From Pseudobdellovibrionaceae bacterium (GTDB lineage Bacteria > Bdellovibrionota > Bdellovibrionia > Bdellovibrionales > UBA1609), in the NCBI GenBank assembly GCA_947444305.1, contig CANEZP010000003.1:248001-312000 (forward strand): 64,000 nucleotides of DNA. Reading direction: 5' to 3'. A program made the translations under genes and the position numbers. The notes beneath the pieces are model-generated. The model was not told the origin of the DNA and made no database searches. It was given only the letters and a program-made list of their open reading frames with translations. Every line of letters begins with the position of its first letter. Position 1 is the first letter of the stretch. Of the stretch, positions 34,683 through 43,369 are shown piece after piece.

Positions 34683-35711
34683 ATGAAGGTTCAGATATTT
34701 ATTCAAATCGCGGTGATGTTGAGTGCCACCTGCACTTTTGCACTACCGGTGACGAATATTACGCCTCCGGTAGAGGACACCCAGTCCGGTGAATGTTCAC
34801 GGGATTATCAAGACTCCTATCGCGATCTTATTCATCACACGAGTTTCATGGGCAAAGATGATCGTAAGGTTCTTTCAAAAAACTTAGAAGTTGTTAAGTT
34901 TTCAGCTGCGGAGCAAGAACAAGCGTTGCGTTGCTCGGGAGAAATTTTCTGTCCTGGTGGGAACGACGGGTTGGGTTCGCAACAATCCGGCGGGTCGATT
35001 TGTCCGGTAGGAGCCCGATCATCAGGGGGCCATTGCAGTGCGGACCGGATCGCAACGGTTGCTCACTTATTTGTTGATCGAAAGACCAACCGCTTTATTC
35101 CTAAATTAGAAACCTGTGAATTCAGAAACTATCGAGGACACGTCTCTAAATTGGAGATCAAAGATTTAAAATCGATAGATCCAACAGTTGATTCAAAGAA
35201 TCCGCATAAAAACATGCGCTCAGATAAGATCGTGATTCATCTTAAAAAACCGATTCCCGGGTGTGATCCCTATGATATCGCTGATGCCAGTGATGTGCCT
35301 GAGCGGACGACCGAGGTCATCGCTTTGACGAACACCCAAGAAGATCAAGCCGGCACCGTCGACGGATCTGAACCGCAAGCTTACGCCTGCAATGTCACCC
35401 GCTCCTTCGCTGCAAAAGAAGGAAGTGCCGGGATTTTCTATAGTGATTGCGATGTGAATCCAGGCGGGTCTGGCGGGTTTGCACTTGTACGTAAGAAGGA
35501 CAATCGACTGTCGCTTGCTGGAATGTTTATCCGCATCGGTGCAATGGAACTGAATGGTCAAGCTTACGACGAATCCAAGAAGAACTACACGATTGCGGTA
35601 GGAACAAATGCCGATTTTGTAAGGATGGCGGCTAACCCCGGTAAACAGCCGGACACAGCTCCATCGAGAATCGATGCATCTAATCTTCGTCCAGCCTCAA
35701 GCGGGAAGTAG
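34683..35711 (+). CDS. Secreted trypsin-like serine protease, copy 4
   Basis: 342 residues from the ATG at 34683 rather than the GTG at 34662. Signal peptide MKVQIFIQIAVMLSATCTFA, then a 35-residue insert (VTNITPPVEDTQSGECSRD...) before the family mature start FMGKDDRKVLSKNL. Triad: His in IATVAHLFVDRK, Asp in MRSDKIVIHLKKP, Ser in DVNPGGSGGFALV, a textbook GxSGG. Conserved cysteines are in LRCSG/FCPGG, SICP, HCSADR, ETCEF, GCDPYD, YACNV and SDCD. A Pro/Ser-rich tail ends the chain. A leader element similar to that of copy 2 (AGAGTAGAA...AACTGCTACT) precedes it. AT-richer than the surrounding core. Confidence 0.85.
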   Translation: MKVQIFIQIAVMLSATCTFALPVTNITPPVEDTQSGECSRDYQDSYRDLIHHTSFMGKDDRKVLSKNLEVVKFSAAEQEQALRCSGEIFCPGGNDGLGSQQSGGSICPVGARSSGGHCSADRIATVAHLFVDRKTNRFIPKLETCEFRNYRGHVSKLEIKDLKSIDPTVDSKNPHKNMRSDKIVIHLKKPIPGCDPYDIADASDVPERTTEVIALTNTQEDQAGTVDGSEPQAYACNVTRSFAAKEGSAGIFYSDCDVNPGGSGGFALVRKKDNRLSLAGMFIRIGAMELNGQAYDESKKNYTIAVGTNADFVRMAANPGKQPDTAPSRIDASNLRPASSGK

Positions 35712-35807
35712 ATCCGTATCAATTCGAGACATCTCTCGAATTAATTTTTTAAGACATCACTATACTTTAGTCTAAAGAGTTTCTCAAAAAGCGACGATAA
35801 GACATTG

Positions 35808-37682
35808 ATGCTTAATAAATCAATTCGGCGGTTTGGCTTAATCGCCTTATTAATCCTTTGTTCAAAAACCTTCGGCGCGGACACCAGCGCTGTTTTCACG
35901 GAGTGTCTAAACAAAGAATTGGAATCGCTTAAAAATATTTGCGTTGCATTGGCAAATCGTGAAGCAAATGCTTCGAGTAATCCCGGATCAGGTTCAGATG
36001 AAGAAACTAGTCAGGGAAGTGTCCTAGAGTGCATGAGAACAAACAAAGAGCGGGTTGAAAAGTCTGCTCAAAGAAAATGTACGGATCTCGCGCGGCGACA
36101 ACAGGAAGAAAATCTAAGACGAACGGAGCCTGCGGCAGACCCGGCTGCAGAACCGGTAGATACGAACACTATCGCAAACACCGCCTGCATACCTGGCCCT
36201 AACAAAGTTTGTCCGAAAAAAACTGTACCATTGCCGGTATCACGTCCGAGAGATTTAGCTAGGCCAACTACCCCTAAGCAAAATCCGCCACGGCCATCAC
36301 CATCACCATCACCATCACCCGAGCCGCAAAAAAAGCAAGAGCCTGCGCAAGCAAACAAGCCTGCCGCCAAGAAGAACACTCCACCGACACAAGCCGATAA
36401 AAACAATCGGCAGGCCGTGGATTCGGCGCAGAGGACTACGCCGCAGCCTTCGTCGAATGCGAGTGGTGAGGCGAATTCCGACGTTCAGCTTTGTGAGAAT
36501 TCGTTTAGTTCGGCGAACAAGTGTTGCGGGAACCCTAAGGCTTGCGTGAATGAACTTAGTCGGCAAGAGCAGCAGCAGTTCGCGCAGCTCAACGCGATGA
36601 CCAATCAGGCGCCGCCGACGGATTCGCAAGGTCTCAATAATTATTGCCAGCAGATGCAGGGTCTCGGTGGTTCGGGTGGGGAAGTGAACTCGAGTCTCGC
36701 CGGTCTTTGCAATAGCAAGCAGATGTCATGCTCGCTCGTTTGTTCGCAGCTTTCGGATAAATACCAAACGCTGCTGTCGAACTGCAACGGCTGCGACAGC
36801 CAAAACATTTACCAAAATGCTTACCAACAAATTTCGGGACGGATCTCGAGCTGCAATGCGCTCGCGAGTCGCGTGACGCAGATTTCGAACCAAGCGATCG
36901 GCTCGGCTTCTTCGGCGGGCTACGGCGACCTTTGCAGTAGCGTCGCTTCGTCTGCGCCACAATCCCAAGGAGGCGCGGGGGCTACGCCGGCCTCGGCCAC
37001 CGGTCCGGTCCCGAACCAAGGCGTGGGCGATGATCGCTTCGCGCAGAGTTGTACTGCGGATCCCACATCGCCCGCGTGCCGTGCGATCAATGCGCAAGGG
37101 GCGCAGCTGGGCTCGGCCGCGTTCGGTACCGGCGATCCGCCGTCGGATAAGAAAAGCAAATCGAAGTTCAACTTACCCGATGACAATAGCCTGACCGAAA
37201 AATCTTTCTTCAGCCAAGCGGTCGAACCCGCGGCGGTGAAGACCGGGACGATCGCGAATAATTCCGGCGGCGGCATACCGGGTGGCGGCGGCGAGACGTC
37301 GGCAAAGCTCGGTAGCAATTCACGACCTGCACCTTCGGCCGGGGCGCCCGGTTACACGACCGACATCCTTCAAGGCAATCAGGGCGAGGGCGGTTACTCG
37401 GCACCTTACCAACCGAACAACTCGCACGACGGGCAGCAAGCGGGGAGCGGGTACCTTCCGCAGAACGCACGTGCTGGAAGCGGAGGCGGCACGGGTCGCG
37501 ACGGCATGCTCGGTACGGACTTAAGACAGTTTCTCCCGGGCGGAAGTCGAGATCCGCAACGTCGAATCGCGGGCGTGGGCCGGCGATCCGAGATCAACGC
37601 AAAAGAAGAAGACATCTGGCGCATTATTTCGAGTAAAATGGATGAAAAGTGCAAACTCGGGATCCTTTTGGGTTGCCGGTAA
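35808..37682 (+). CDS. Exported low-complexity Cys-, Gln- and Ser-rich protein
   Basis: 624 residues from the ATG at 35808 (a TTG lies just before). Signal peptide IRRFGLIALLILCSKTFG. The first 210 residues are Lys/Asn-rich with a (Ser-Pro)4 run and lower GC. From about residue 225 the composition shifts to the GC-rich core style, with Gln- and Cys-rich segments (CENSFSSANKCCGNPKAC, CNSKQMSCSLVCSQLS) and a Gly-rich tail ending CKLGILLGCR. The gene thus looks like a mosaic whose front belongs to the AT-rich segment. No domain is recognised. It is followed 13 bases later by another exported low-complexity gene, so the two likely work together. Confidence 0.75.
   Translation: MLNKSIRRFGLIALLILCSKTFGADTSAVFTECLNKELESLKNICVALANREANASSNPGSGSDEETSQGSVLECMRTNKERVEKSAQRKCTDLARRQQEENLRRTEPAADPAAEPVDTNTIANTACIPGPNKVCPKKTVPLPVSRPRDLARPTTPKQNPPRPSPSPSPSPEPQKKQEPAQANKPAAKKNTPPTQADKNNRQAVDSAQRTTPQPSSNASGEANSDVQLCENSFSSANKCCGNPKACVNELSRQEQQQFAQLNAMTNQAPPTDSQGLNNYCQQMQGLGGSGGEVNSSLAGLCNSKQMSCSLVCSQLSDKYQTLLSNCNGCDSQNIYQNAYQQISGRISSCNALASRVTQISNQAIGSASSAGYGDLCSSVASSAPQSQGGAGATPASATGPVPNQGVGDDRFAQSCTADPTSPACRAINAQGAQLGSAAFGTGDPPSDKKSKSKFNLPDDNSLTEKSFFSQAVEPAAVKTGTIANNSGGGIPGGGGETSAKLGSNSRPAPSAGAPGYTTDILQGNQGEGGYSAPYQPNNSHDGQQAGSGYLPQNARAGSGGGTGRDGMLGTDLRQFLPGGSRDPQRRIAGVGRRSEINAKEEDIWRIISSKMDEKCKLGILLGCR
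36295..36318 (+). repeat. Hexanucleotide microsatellite (CATCAC)4 inside coding sequence
   Basis: Four perfect CATCAC units encode the (Ser-Pro)4 run of the low-complexity protein. The repeat stays in frame for any whole number of units, so slippage would lengthen or shorten the linker without breaking the gene. Confidence 0.85.
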
Positions 37683-37695
37683 ACGAAGGGTATTT

Positions 37696-38679
37696 ATGAA
37701 AAACATTTTCGCACTCACGATGGCGTTTCTTTACGCCTCGGCCGCGTTCGCGGAAGCGGATTTGAATCCTAATATTTTCAACGTGCCCGCGACCAATAGC
37801 GGAACAACCGCTACCAGAGAAATCGTCTCTCCCGGAACGACGGGAACCAAAGCCGCCGGCGTGCCGGTCATGACCGGCTCGATCAACCCGGGCGCGAAAG
37901 AGGGCAAAGATTCGCAAAAAGGCGGTTCGGGTGCGAACGCGGCGATCGGTGCGGCATTGATGGCCGCGGGCGCGGCGATGATGGCGAGTCCGCCGACGAT
38001 TCCGCCGGGCGTGGCGCTCATGGCGATGGGTATGCTCGCGATGATGCAATCGAAAGAAGATAGCGGAGCCGCGAACGAGTCGGCCGCGACGGGAATGGCA
38101 TCCAACGTGAACGACGGAAAACTAGGCACGCCGACCGATCCCACGGGCAGCAGCGCATTCGCGGACGCAAAAATCAAAGAAGGCCAGGCGAAGTTAGCCG
38201 AGGCCGGTTACAAAATGACGTCGAAAGGTTTGACCGCTCCGGATGGAACGTTCACGCCGGCAAAAGCATTCGATTCACCGTCGTCGATGGCAGCGTCGGG
38301 CATGTCACCTTCTTCAATCGCGGCCGTGCAAGCCGCGTTGGCCGATGCGCAAGGCGGGGCGATGAACGGCGCGCGCGTATCCTCCGTGGGCGTGAATTCA
38401 GGCGGCGGCGGCGGGTTAACCGAGGGTGATAGCAACGGTTCGTCGGCTTCAGATTCGGGCAACAGCAATCCTTTCGGATTGGGCGCCGATCAAAAGCGTT
38501 CGATGGTCGCCGGTAAGACCGTTATGTTCGACGGCGAGCCGATCGGCGTTCGTGGGCAAAATATTTTCGATATGGTTCACACGGCTTACCAAAAGAAACG
38601 CGACGGCAAACATTTCATCGAAGGTGAAGTCGACGTCTCTACCCGTATGCCCGCGAGCGTAAAGCCTTCCCGTAAATAG
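37696..38679 (+). CDS. Exported Ala/Gly/Met-rich protein of unknown function
   Basis: 327 residues from the ATG at 37696, seven bases after AAGGG; the earlier ATG at 37642 lies inside the previous gene. Signal peptide MKNIFALTMAFLYASAAFA. An unusual hydrophobic stretch (ANAAIGAALMAAGAAMMASP and VALMAMGMLAMMQS) of small residues and Met lies at about 75-115 and could insert into a membrane. The second half holds KLAEAGYKMTSKGLTAPDG and a Ser-rich region, then a conserved-looking end FDMVHTAYQKKRDGKHFIEG. It follows the low-complexity gene at a short gap and converges on murU. Function unknown. Confidence 0.75.
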   Translation: MKNIFALTMAFLYASAAFAEADLNPNIFNVPATNSGTTATREIVSPGTTGTKAAGVPVMTGSINPGAKEGKDSQKGGSGANAAIGAALMAAGAAMMASPPTIPPGVALMAMGMLAMMQSKEDSGAANESAATGMASNVNDGKLGTPTDPTGSSAFADAKIKEGQAKLAEAGYKMTSKGLTAPDGTFTPAKAFDSPSSMAASGMSPSSIAAVQAALADAQGGAMNGARVSSVGVNSGGGGGLTEGDSNGSSASDSGNSNPFGLGADQKRSMVAGKTVMFDGEPIGVRGQNIFDMVHTAYQKKRDGKHFIEGEVDVSTRMPASVKPSRK

Positions 38680-38690
38680 CCGGCGCGATA

Positions 38691-39659
38691 TTAAATCAAA
38701 ACCTGATTTAGAACTTGAGTCTCCGGAGCGATGATCGTTCCGGGAAGCAGCACGCTGTTCTCGAGCGTTGCGCCCGCGCCCACTACGCAATCGTCCCCGA
38801 TCACTTGGAAACCCGAGAGCGTTCCTTCGATGCGTGCGTTGTCGGCGATGAGCTGCATTCCGTTGAGCTCACTCGCGGGGGCAAGCTTGCTTAAGATATC
38901 GCGCACGCAGCGGCCGTAGGCCGACGGTGTTCGCGTAAATTCTAAACATTCTTTCGTAGCGGCAAGGTATTCGGCGGCGTTGCCTGTCTCGTACCACTTC
39001 ATGTTGTCGACGCGGAACCCGTAGGCTTTTTCCTTGCCCGAAGTGATTGCCGGTTCGACGACGTCGTATAAGATGTTGCTATTGCCTTCGGGTAGGTAGT
39101 CCCAAATGCGCTTGGATAAAATCATGTAAGAAGCGTAATGCAAACATTCCGCGTGATCGCGCTTAGGCGCTTTGCCGAAATTCACGATCTCGCCGGCGTT
39201 ATCCATCCATACGCCGGGCAGGCGGGTGCCGACACCCTCGAGCGGGCAAACGAGCATCGTGCAGAGCGAATCTTTCTTCTCGTGAAAGATCAGCATTTGT
39301 TCAAGCACGTCGGGATACTCGCAAAGAATAACTCCGTCGCCGTTAGCCACCACGAAGTTGCGGTCGCCTTCGAGCAGCGGCCGCGCGTTCCAGATTCCGC
39401 CGCCCGCGCCTAAGATCTGCGCCTCGTGCGAAAAATGCAAAGGCATGGCCGGGTCGATCACGTGCATGGCGGCGTGGCGGATGGTGTCGGGAAGATAGTG
39501 CGTGTTGAAGACAAGCTGGCTTAAGCCCAGCGTATTCAGCCAATAATAAGGATAACCCAGCATCGGGATGTTGAGAAACTCAACCGCGGGTTTCGCCTTC
39601 TTTAAAGTCAGTGGTCGTAGTCGTTCGCCGAGGCCGGCCGATAGAATTAGACCGCGCAT
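38691..39659 (-). CDS. murU: Nucleotidyltransferase, probable MurNAc-1-phosphate uridylyltransferase
   Basis: 322 residues. N-terminal nucleotidyltransferase signature LILSAGLGERLRPLTLKKAKPAVEFLNIPM at about 4-33 (GxGxRxxPxT...KP). VANGDG lies near 103, the metal-binding Asp segment. A C-terminal extension has left-handed-helix-like repeats (LIADNARIEGTLSGFQVIGD). The start overlaps the kinase gene by 13 bases. Such a kinase-nucleotidyltransferase pair is AmgK-MurU, which converts recovered MurNAc to UDP-MurNAc without de novo synthesis. By sequence alone a mannose-1-phosphate guanylyltransferase is the alternative; the operon partner favours MurU. Confidence 0.75.
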   Translation of the reverse strand: MRGLILSAGLGERLRPLTLKKAKPAVEFLNIPMLGYPYYWLNTLGLSQLVFNTHYLPDTIRHAAMHVIDPAMPLHFSHEAQILGAGGGIWNARPLLEGDRNFVVANGDGVILCEYPDVLEQMLIFHEKKDSLCTMLVCPLEGVGTRLPGVWMDNAGEIVNFGKAPKRDHAECLHYASYMILSKRIWDYLPEGNSNILYDVVEPAITSGKEKAYGFRVDNMKWYETGNAAEYLAATKECLEFTRTPSAYGRCVRDILSKLAPASELNGMQLIADNARIEGTLSGFQVIGDDCVVGAGATLENSVLLPGTIIAPETQVLNQVLI

Positions 39660-40684
39660 ACCTGCTCGTAATTTCTCGACATCAAATCACCGTCGTTCAC
39701 GATCCGCGTGAAGAGCGGAAACTTGCCGTTCTCTTGCAAAATGCGACCGACGAGGTTGACCGTATTCCCGATGTATTTAAGGTAGCGTGTGTCGTTACGC
39801 ATGTTCAGGAAGCTCGCGAAACTACCGCACGCTTTAAAACAACGCTGGATCACTTGTAGCTGGAAGATATCTTCGAAGTCGGGACGGATGCAGCCTTTGG
39901 GGCCGACCTCGCGCGCCTTCGCGATGTAATCGTCTTTTACCGTTTGGATCGAAGCGGGTGACATGTTGACGTAAGAGTCATGCACCAAGCTGACGAGATC
40001 GTACTGAACGGGGCCAAGTCGCGCGTCTTGAAAATCGATCACGCACATTTTGCCGTGTTTGAGCATGAGGTTGCGTGAGTGGTAATCGCGGTGACAAACG
40101 AATTTCGGCTGTTGGTGCAGGGTTTCGCAGAGCGTATGAAACTCCTTTTGCAGAGCCGCGGCCTCTTTTTCGTTAAGATTAACGCCGCCGACTTTCTCGA
40201 GGAAGTGTTCGCGAGCGTAGTTCATCTCCCACATGAATTTCGCCGTATCGAACATGATCTGCTGGCAAACCGACGGCGGTTCGACGGGTCTCGAAGCGTT
40301 GAAGTGAATTTTTATGATCTCGTCGATGGCTTGGCCGTAGTCGGGCATCGCCGCTTCTTGATTTTGGTTTTCCCAGAATTTGCGCTCTAACGTAAGATCG
40401 CCCAAGTCTTCGAGCAACACGACACCGAGTTCCGGCGCGAAAGCTTCAACTTTCGGCACGCGGACTTCGCTCTTCGCGAAATGATTGAGCACGTTCAAGA
40501 ACGGATAATTGTCGGGATCGGTGAACGGCTCCCAATACATAAGCACGCGCACTTGGTCGTTGAAGACGATGCGAAAATATTTGCGCGAAGAAGCGTCGCC
40601 GGCCAACTGGATACTTTCGAAATCTTTTGTTCCGGTGTTCTTAGCGATGAATGCATTGATATCGTCGGGCAAAGCTGTCGACAC
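39647..40684 (-). CDS. amgK: Aminoglycoside-phosphotransferase-fold sugar kinase, probable AmgK
   Basis: 345 residues. The protein-kinase-like fold is shown by GDASSRKYFRI at about 28-38 (nucleotide loop), the catalytic loop CHRDYHSRNLMLKHGKMCV near 205 and IDFQDARLGPVQYDLVSL near 227. AmgK phosphorylates N-acetylmuramate (and GlcNAc) at the anomeric carbon for cell-wall recycling. The direct overlap with a MurU-type nucleotidyltransferase, and the IDFQDAR motif, fit this rather than homoserine or choline kinases. The preceding gene at 40.7 kb ends 46 bases earlier on the same strand. Substrate is inferred, not proven. Confidence 0.78.
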   Translation of the reverse strand: MSTALPDDINAFIAKNTGTKDFESIQLAGDASSRKYFRIVFNDQVRVLMYWEPFTDPDNYPFLNVLNHFAKSEVRVPKVEAFAPELGVVLLEDLGDLTLERKFWENQNQEAAMPDYGQAIDEIIKIHFNASRPVEPPSVCQQIMFDTAKFMWEMNYAREHFLEKVGGVNLNEKEAAALQKEFHTLCETLHQQPKFVCHRDYHSRNLMLKHGKMCVIDFQDARLGPVQYDLVSLVHDSYVNMSPASIQTVKDDYIAKAREVGPKGCIRPDFEDIFQLQVIQRCFKACGSFASFLNMRNDTRYLKYIGNTVNLVGRILQENGKFPLFTRIVNDGDLMSRNYEQVCAV

Positions 40685-40729
40685 GAATCCTCCGGATAGC
40701 TAAGGCCGCTCGTGCGGCCGTACCCATCA

Positions 40730-41467
40730 TTATGTCGGGGATTCGGAAAGACTGTCGAGAAAATAGTGGATCAAGCCTTGCTCTTTGTACTCGGTGAAAG
40801 GCTTGGTCAATTTAATATACGCACGCGAGAGTAGATTTAAAAATTCTAAATTAATCCCCGCTTCGGTACGCAATTGCGAGAAAGGAACCGTCGATCCGAC
40901 CATCAACAGCGGGCGCTGTAACGACTCGATATCCATGAGCTGGCGTAAGGTATCTTGCTCGGCCGCGGTGAGATCTAAAATGCACGGCACGAAAAGGCTG
41001 ATCGCACCCATCGCGAGTAAATCAGGTAGCGAAGTACGGCTCTTTTTATCGATATCCCGAAGCTCCATGAATGCGTAACGCCGGCTCTGCGAATGCAGCT
41101 CCATCGCCATTTTATGAATTTCGGAGATGTACTTTGATTCGATCAGGCAATCCAGACGCAAGATCCAGCGCTTATCATTGACGTCGGCAAAGGCGTTCGG
41201 CCGGCGTACCTGCGGTGGCCTGCGCATGGGGATGACGTTCGAAGGCACTTCCTCCTGCATGGTGGAGACTTGGGTCTCCAACAAGCGAAGCGAATCGCGA
41301 TCCGACTCCAGCTCACGGGCCGAGGCGAGCAAACCTTCTAAGGCTTCTCGCACGGAGGCGGTCCGCTCCTTGGGTAAGGGCGTGGACTTCAGTTTCTCTT
41401 CAAAATAAGCCTTAAGCTCTTCCGCAGAACGCAAGAGACGGCCTTGTTCTTCATTATTATTTTTCAT
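40730..41467 (-). CDS. Degenerate sigma-54-activator-like protein of unknown function
   Basis: 245 residues, no signal peptide. The N-terminal 95 residues form a charged, helical, coiled-coil-like stretch with a proline linker (RRPPQVRRPNAF). The remainder recalls the central part of an NtrC-type AAA+ domain: LLAMGAISLFVPCILDL in place of the GTLFLDEI strand, TAAEQDTLRQLMD for the following helix, then RPLLMVGSTVPFSQLRTEAG for the sensor I strand, and LLSRAYIKLTKPF for the segment before the lid. No Walker A, GAFTGA or HTH can be found. It lies 107 bases downstream of an intact activator (41.6-43.1 kb). It might be an adaptor or decoy for it; this is inference. Confidence 0.65.
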   Translation of the reverse strand: MKNNNEEQGRLLRSAEELKAYFEEKLKSTPLPKERTASVREALEGLLASARELESDRDSLRLLETQVSTMQEEVPSNVIPMRRPPQVRRPNAFADVNDKRWILRLDCLIESKYISEIHKMAMELHSQSRRYAFMELRDIDKKSRTSLPDLLAMGAISLFVPCILDLTAAEQDTLRQLMDIESLQRPLLMVGSTVPFSQLRTEAGINLEFLNLLSRAYIKLTKPFTEYKEQGLIHYFLDSLSESPT

Positions 41468-41520
41468 TTATAACCAACCGGGTGGTGGCTATTACAAAGG
41501 ATGTGCCTAGGAGGGGGAGA

Positions 41521-41550
41521 AACTAAAAGGCCCTGGGGATACCAGGGCCT
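41521..41550 (-). terminator. Rho-independent terminator of the sigma-54 activator gene
   Basis: Perfect 9-bp stem AGGCCCTGG / CCAGGGCCT with a five-base loop (41528-41550). On the minus strand it is followed by TTTTAGTTT. It lies 25 bases past the activator stop and separates it from the 40.7 kb gene. Confidence 0.88.
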
Positions 41551-41574
41551 CGTGATGCATAATCAAAGCTGTAA

Positions 41575-43140
41575 TTATTTTAACATTTTGCGTTTATCAA
41601 GACCGTACTTTTCGACCTTCATGATGAGGCCGGCACGGCTGATTCCGAGCTCTTTCGCCAACTTGGATTTGTTCCAACCCGTGCGGCGTAAGCCCTCGCG
41701 AATCATCTCGCGTTCGAGATCTTCCAAAGCATCTTTCAGTTTGCCGTGGAGGCGAGCGCCTTGAACCTTGGTCTTATCGCCGAGTTCCAAGATCTTGGGC
41801 GACAACATGTCGGCCGTGATTTTGGTCTCTGCGCCTGCCAATACGATCAAGCGTTCCATCTCGTTTTGCAATTCACGAACGTTACCCGGCCAAGCGTAGT
41901 CGTAGAGCTTTTCTAGCGCGCGCTTAGTGAGGATCTTCTTCGCGGTGCCGGGGGAGTTATTGTTTTGCGATTTGTTCAGGAAGAACTCCGCCAAGAAGGG
42001 GATATCTTCCTTACGATCACGCAAAGCCGGGACCTGAATGTTGATGACGTTCAAACGATAGTACAAATCTTCACGGAACGTGCCGGCTTCAACCATTTCT
42101 TTGAGGTTACGGTTGGTTGCCGCGACGATACGAACATCGACGCGTTTGCCTTCGACGGCTCCCACAGGGATGAAGGTACCTTCTTGCAAGACGCGAAGGA
42201 GTTTTACCTGCATGGTCGGCGAGGTATCACCGATCTCATCCAGGAAGAACGTGCCTTTGTCGGCCATTTCGAACAAACCTTTTTTATCACGAATGGCGCC
42301 TGTGAAAGAGCCCTTCACGTGTCCGAACAATTCCGATTCCAACAAGTTGTCGTTGAAGGCCGAGCAGTTCTGAATGATGAACGGTTTGTCTTTGCGCAAA
42401 GAATTGTAGTGGATCGCTTTCGCGATCAATTCTTTACCGGTACCGTTTTCGCCACCGATGAGTACGGTCGAATCGGCGCCTTTAATCTTATCGAGCATGC
42501 TGTAGAGCGACTGCATCGGCTTCGATTTACCGATCATGTTGTCGTACTTGTAGCGTGAACCCAATTCTTTGTTCAGTTCTTTGATGCGATTTTCGCGTGA
42601 GGTGATCTCCAAGTGAAGGGTCACAACTTCTTGCGCGACGAGTTCTACTAGCTCGAGGAAATGTTCGCGGTCTTGATCGTCGATGAACGAGATCTTGCCG
42701 ATCGCTTTATCGATCGTATCGCCGCTGGCGCCGAAGATGGCCATGCGCTCGCGAACTTCCGAGATGCGGTTAACGGCGGCGCGGTCTTTCATGAAGCCCA
42801 TCGCGACGACGCAACCCATGAAGTCGTTTTCGATCGTGATCGGAATGATCGCCATGTCGAAACCGGCGGTATCCCATTTTTTGATCGAGTAGCGGTTGCC
42901 GCTGGTGCGAATTTCCTCGAGAGTTTTCGCGACGGTGTCACTCAGCGATGTAATCGAAGTGTCTTTGCTCAAGAAGGTGCTGACGGCGGGATTACAGAAA
43001 GCCATGCCGGATTTCATGTCATTGCCGCGCAGTTGTCCGCGTTCGTCGGTGAAGATCACATCGATGTTCCACCACGAATTTAAGATCTGCTTAAGCTTCT
43101 TGATAACATGTATGTGTTCGAACTCATCCCAATTGATCAT
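41575..43140 (-). CDS. Sigma-54-dependent Fis-family transcription activator
   Basis: 521 residues. The N-terminal 190 residues (VIFTDERGQLRGNDMKSGMA, WDTAGFDMAIIPITIENDF) resemble a PocR/GAF-type ligand sensor, ending in a coiled helix before the AAA+ core. Walker A GGENGTGKELIAKAIH lies near 240, ESELFGHVKGSFTGA (sigma-54 contact) near 278, Walker B GTFFLDEIGD near 305, and the sensor ATNRNLKEM near 346. The C-terminus has a Fis-type helix-turn-helix SKLAKELGISRAGLIMKVEK. Such proteins bind upstream of -24/-12 promoters and need ATP hydrolysis. It probably responds to a small molecule through the front domain. It is divergent from the 43.4 kb gene, a possible target. Confidence 0.93.
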   Translation of the reverse strand: MINWDEFEHIHVIKKLKQILNSWWNIDVIFTDERGQLRGNDMKSGMAFCNPAVSTFLSKDTSITSLSDTVAKTLEEIRTSGNRYSIKKWDTAGFDMAIIPITIENDFMGCVVAMGFMKDRAAVNRISEVRERMAIFGASGDTIDKAIGKISFIDDQDREHFLELVELVAQEVVTLHLEITSRENRIKELNKELGSRYKYDNMIGKSKPMQSLYSMLDKIKGADSTVLIGGENGTGKELIAKAIHYNSLRKDKPFIIQNCSAFNDNLLESELFGHVKGSFTGAIRDKKGLFEMADKGTFFLDEIGDTSPTMQVKLLRVLQEGTFIPVGAVEGKRVDVRIVAATNRNLKEMVEAGTFREDLYYRLNVINIQVPALRDRKEDIPFLAEFFLNKSQNNNSPGTAKKILTKRALEKLYDYAWPGNVRELQNEMERLIVLAGAETKITADMLSPKILELGDKTKVQGARLHGKLKDALEDLEREMIREGLRRTGWNKSKLAKELGISRAGLIMKVEKYGLDKRKMLK

Positions 43141-43369
43141 TTTTTTCGACTCCTCTGAAAACTGCCTACTTTCTTATCGTCAAAGTTTTGGACAACTTGA
43201 GGCGAGCTAAGAAATTCCGATTGGCGGGGCAGTTATATATAGTCTACGCGTGTGTACGAGTTGCGAAATGAATCATTTTGTCGGATCGTTAAGTCTAGAT
43301 CTTGGGCGCGAAATTGCTGCCCAAACTTCGCACAGGGCTAACGTCCAGTGCCTAAACAACGGAGATATT

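Noticed and set aside
36290-36320. Short tandem repeat considered as CRISPR or VNTR array
   Set aside because: Only four six-base units without spacers; it is a coding microsatellite. No CRISPR array or cas gene is seen in the window.
41965-42558. Plus-strand frame opposite the sigma-54 activator
   Set aside because: Mirror of the AAA+ domain coding; no start context and no recognisable fold.
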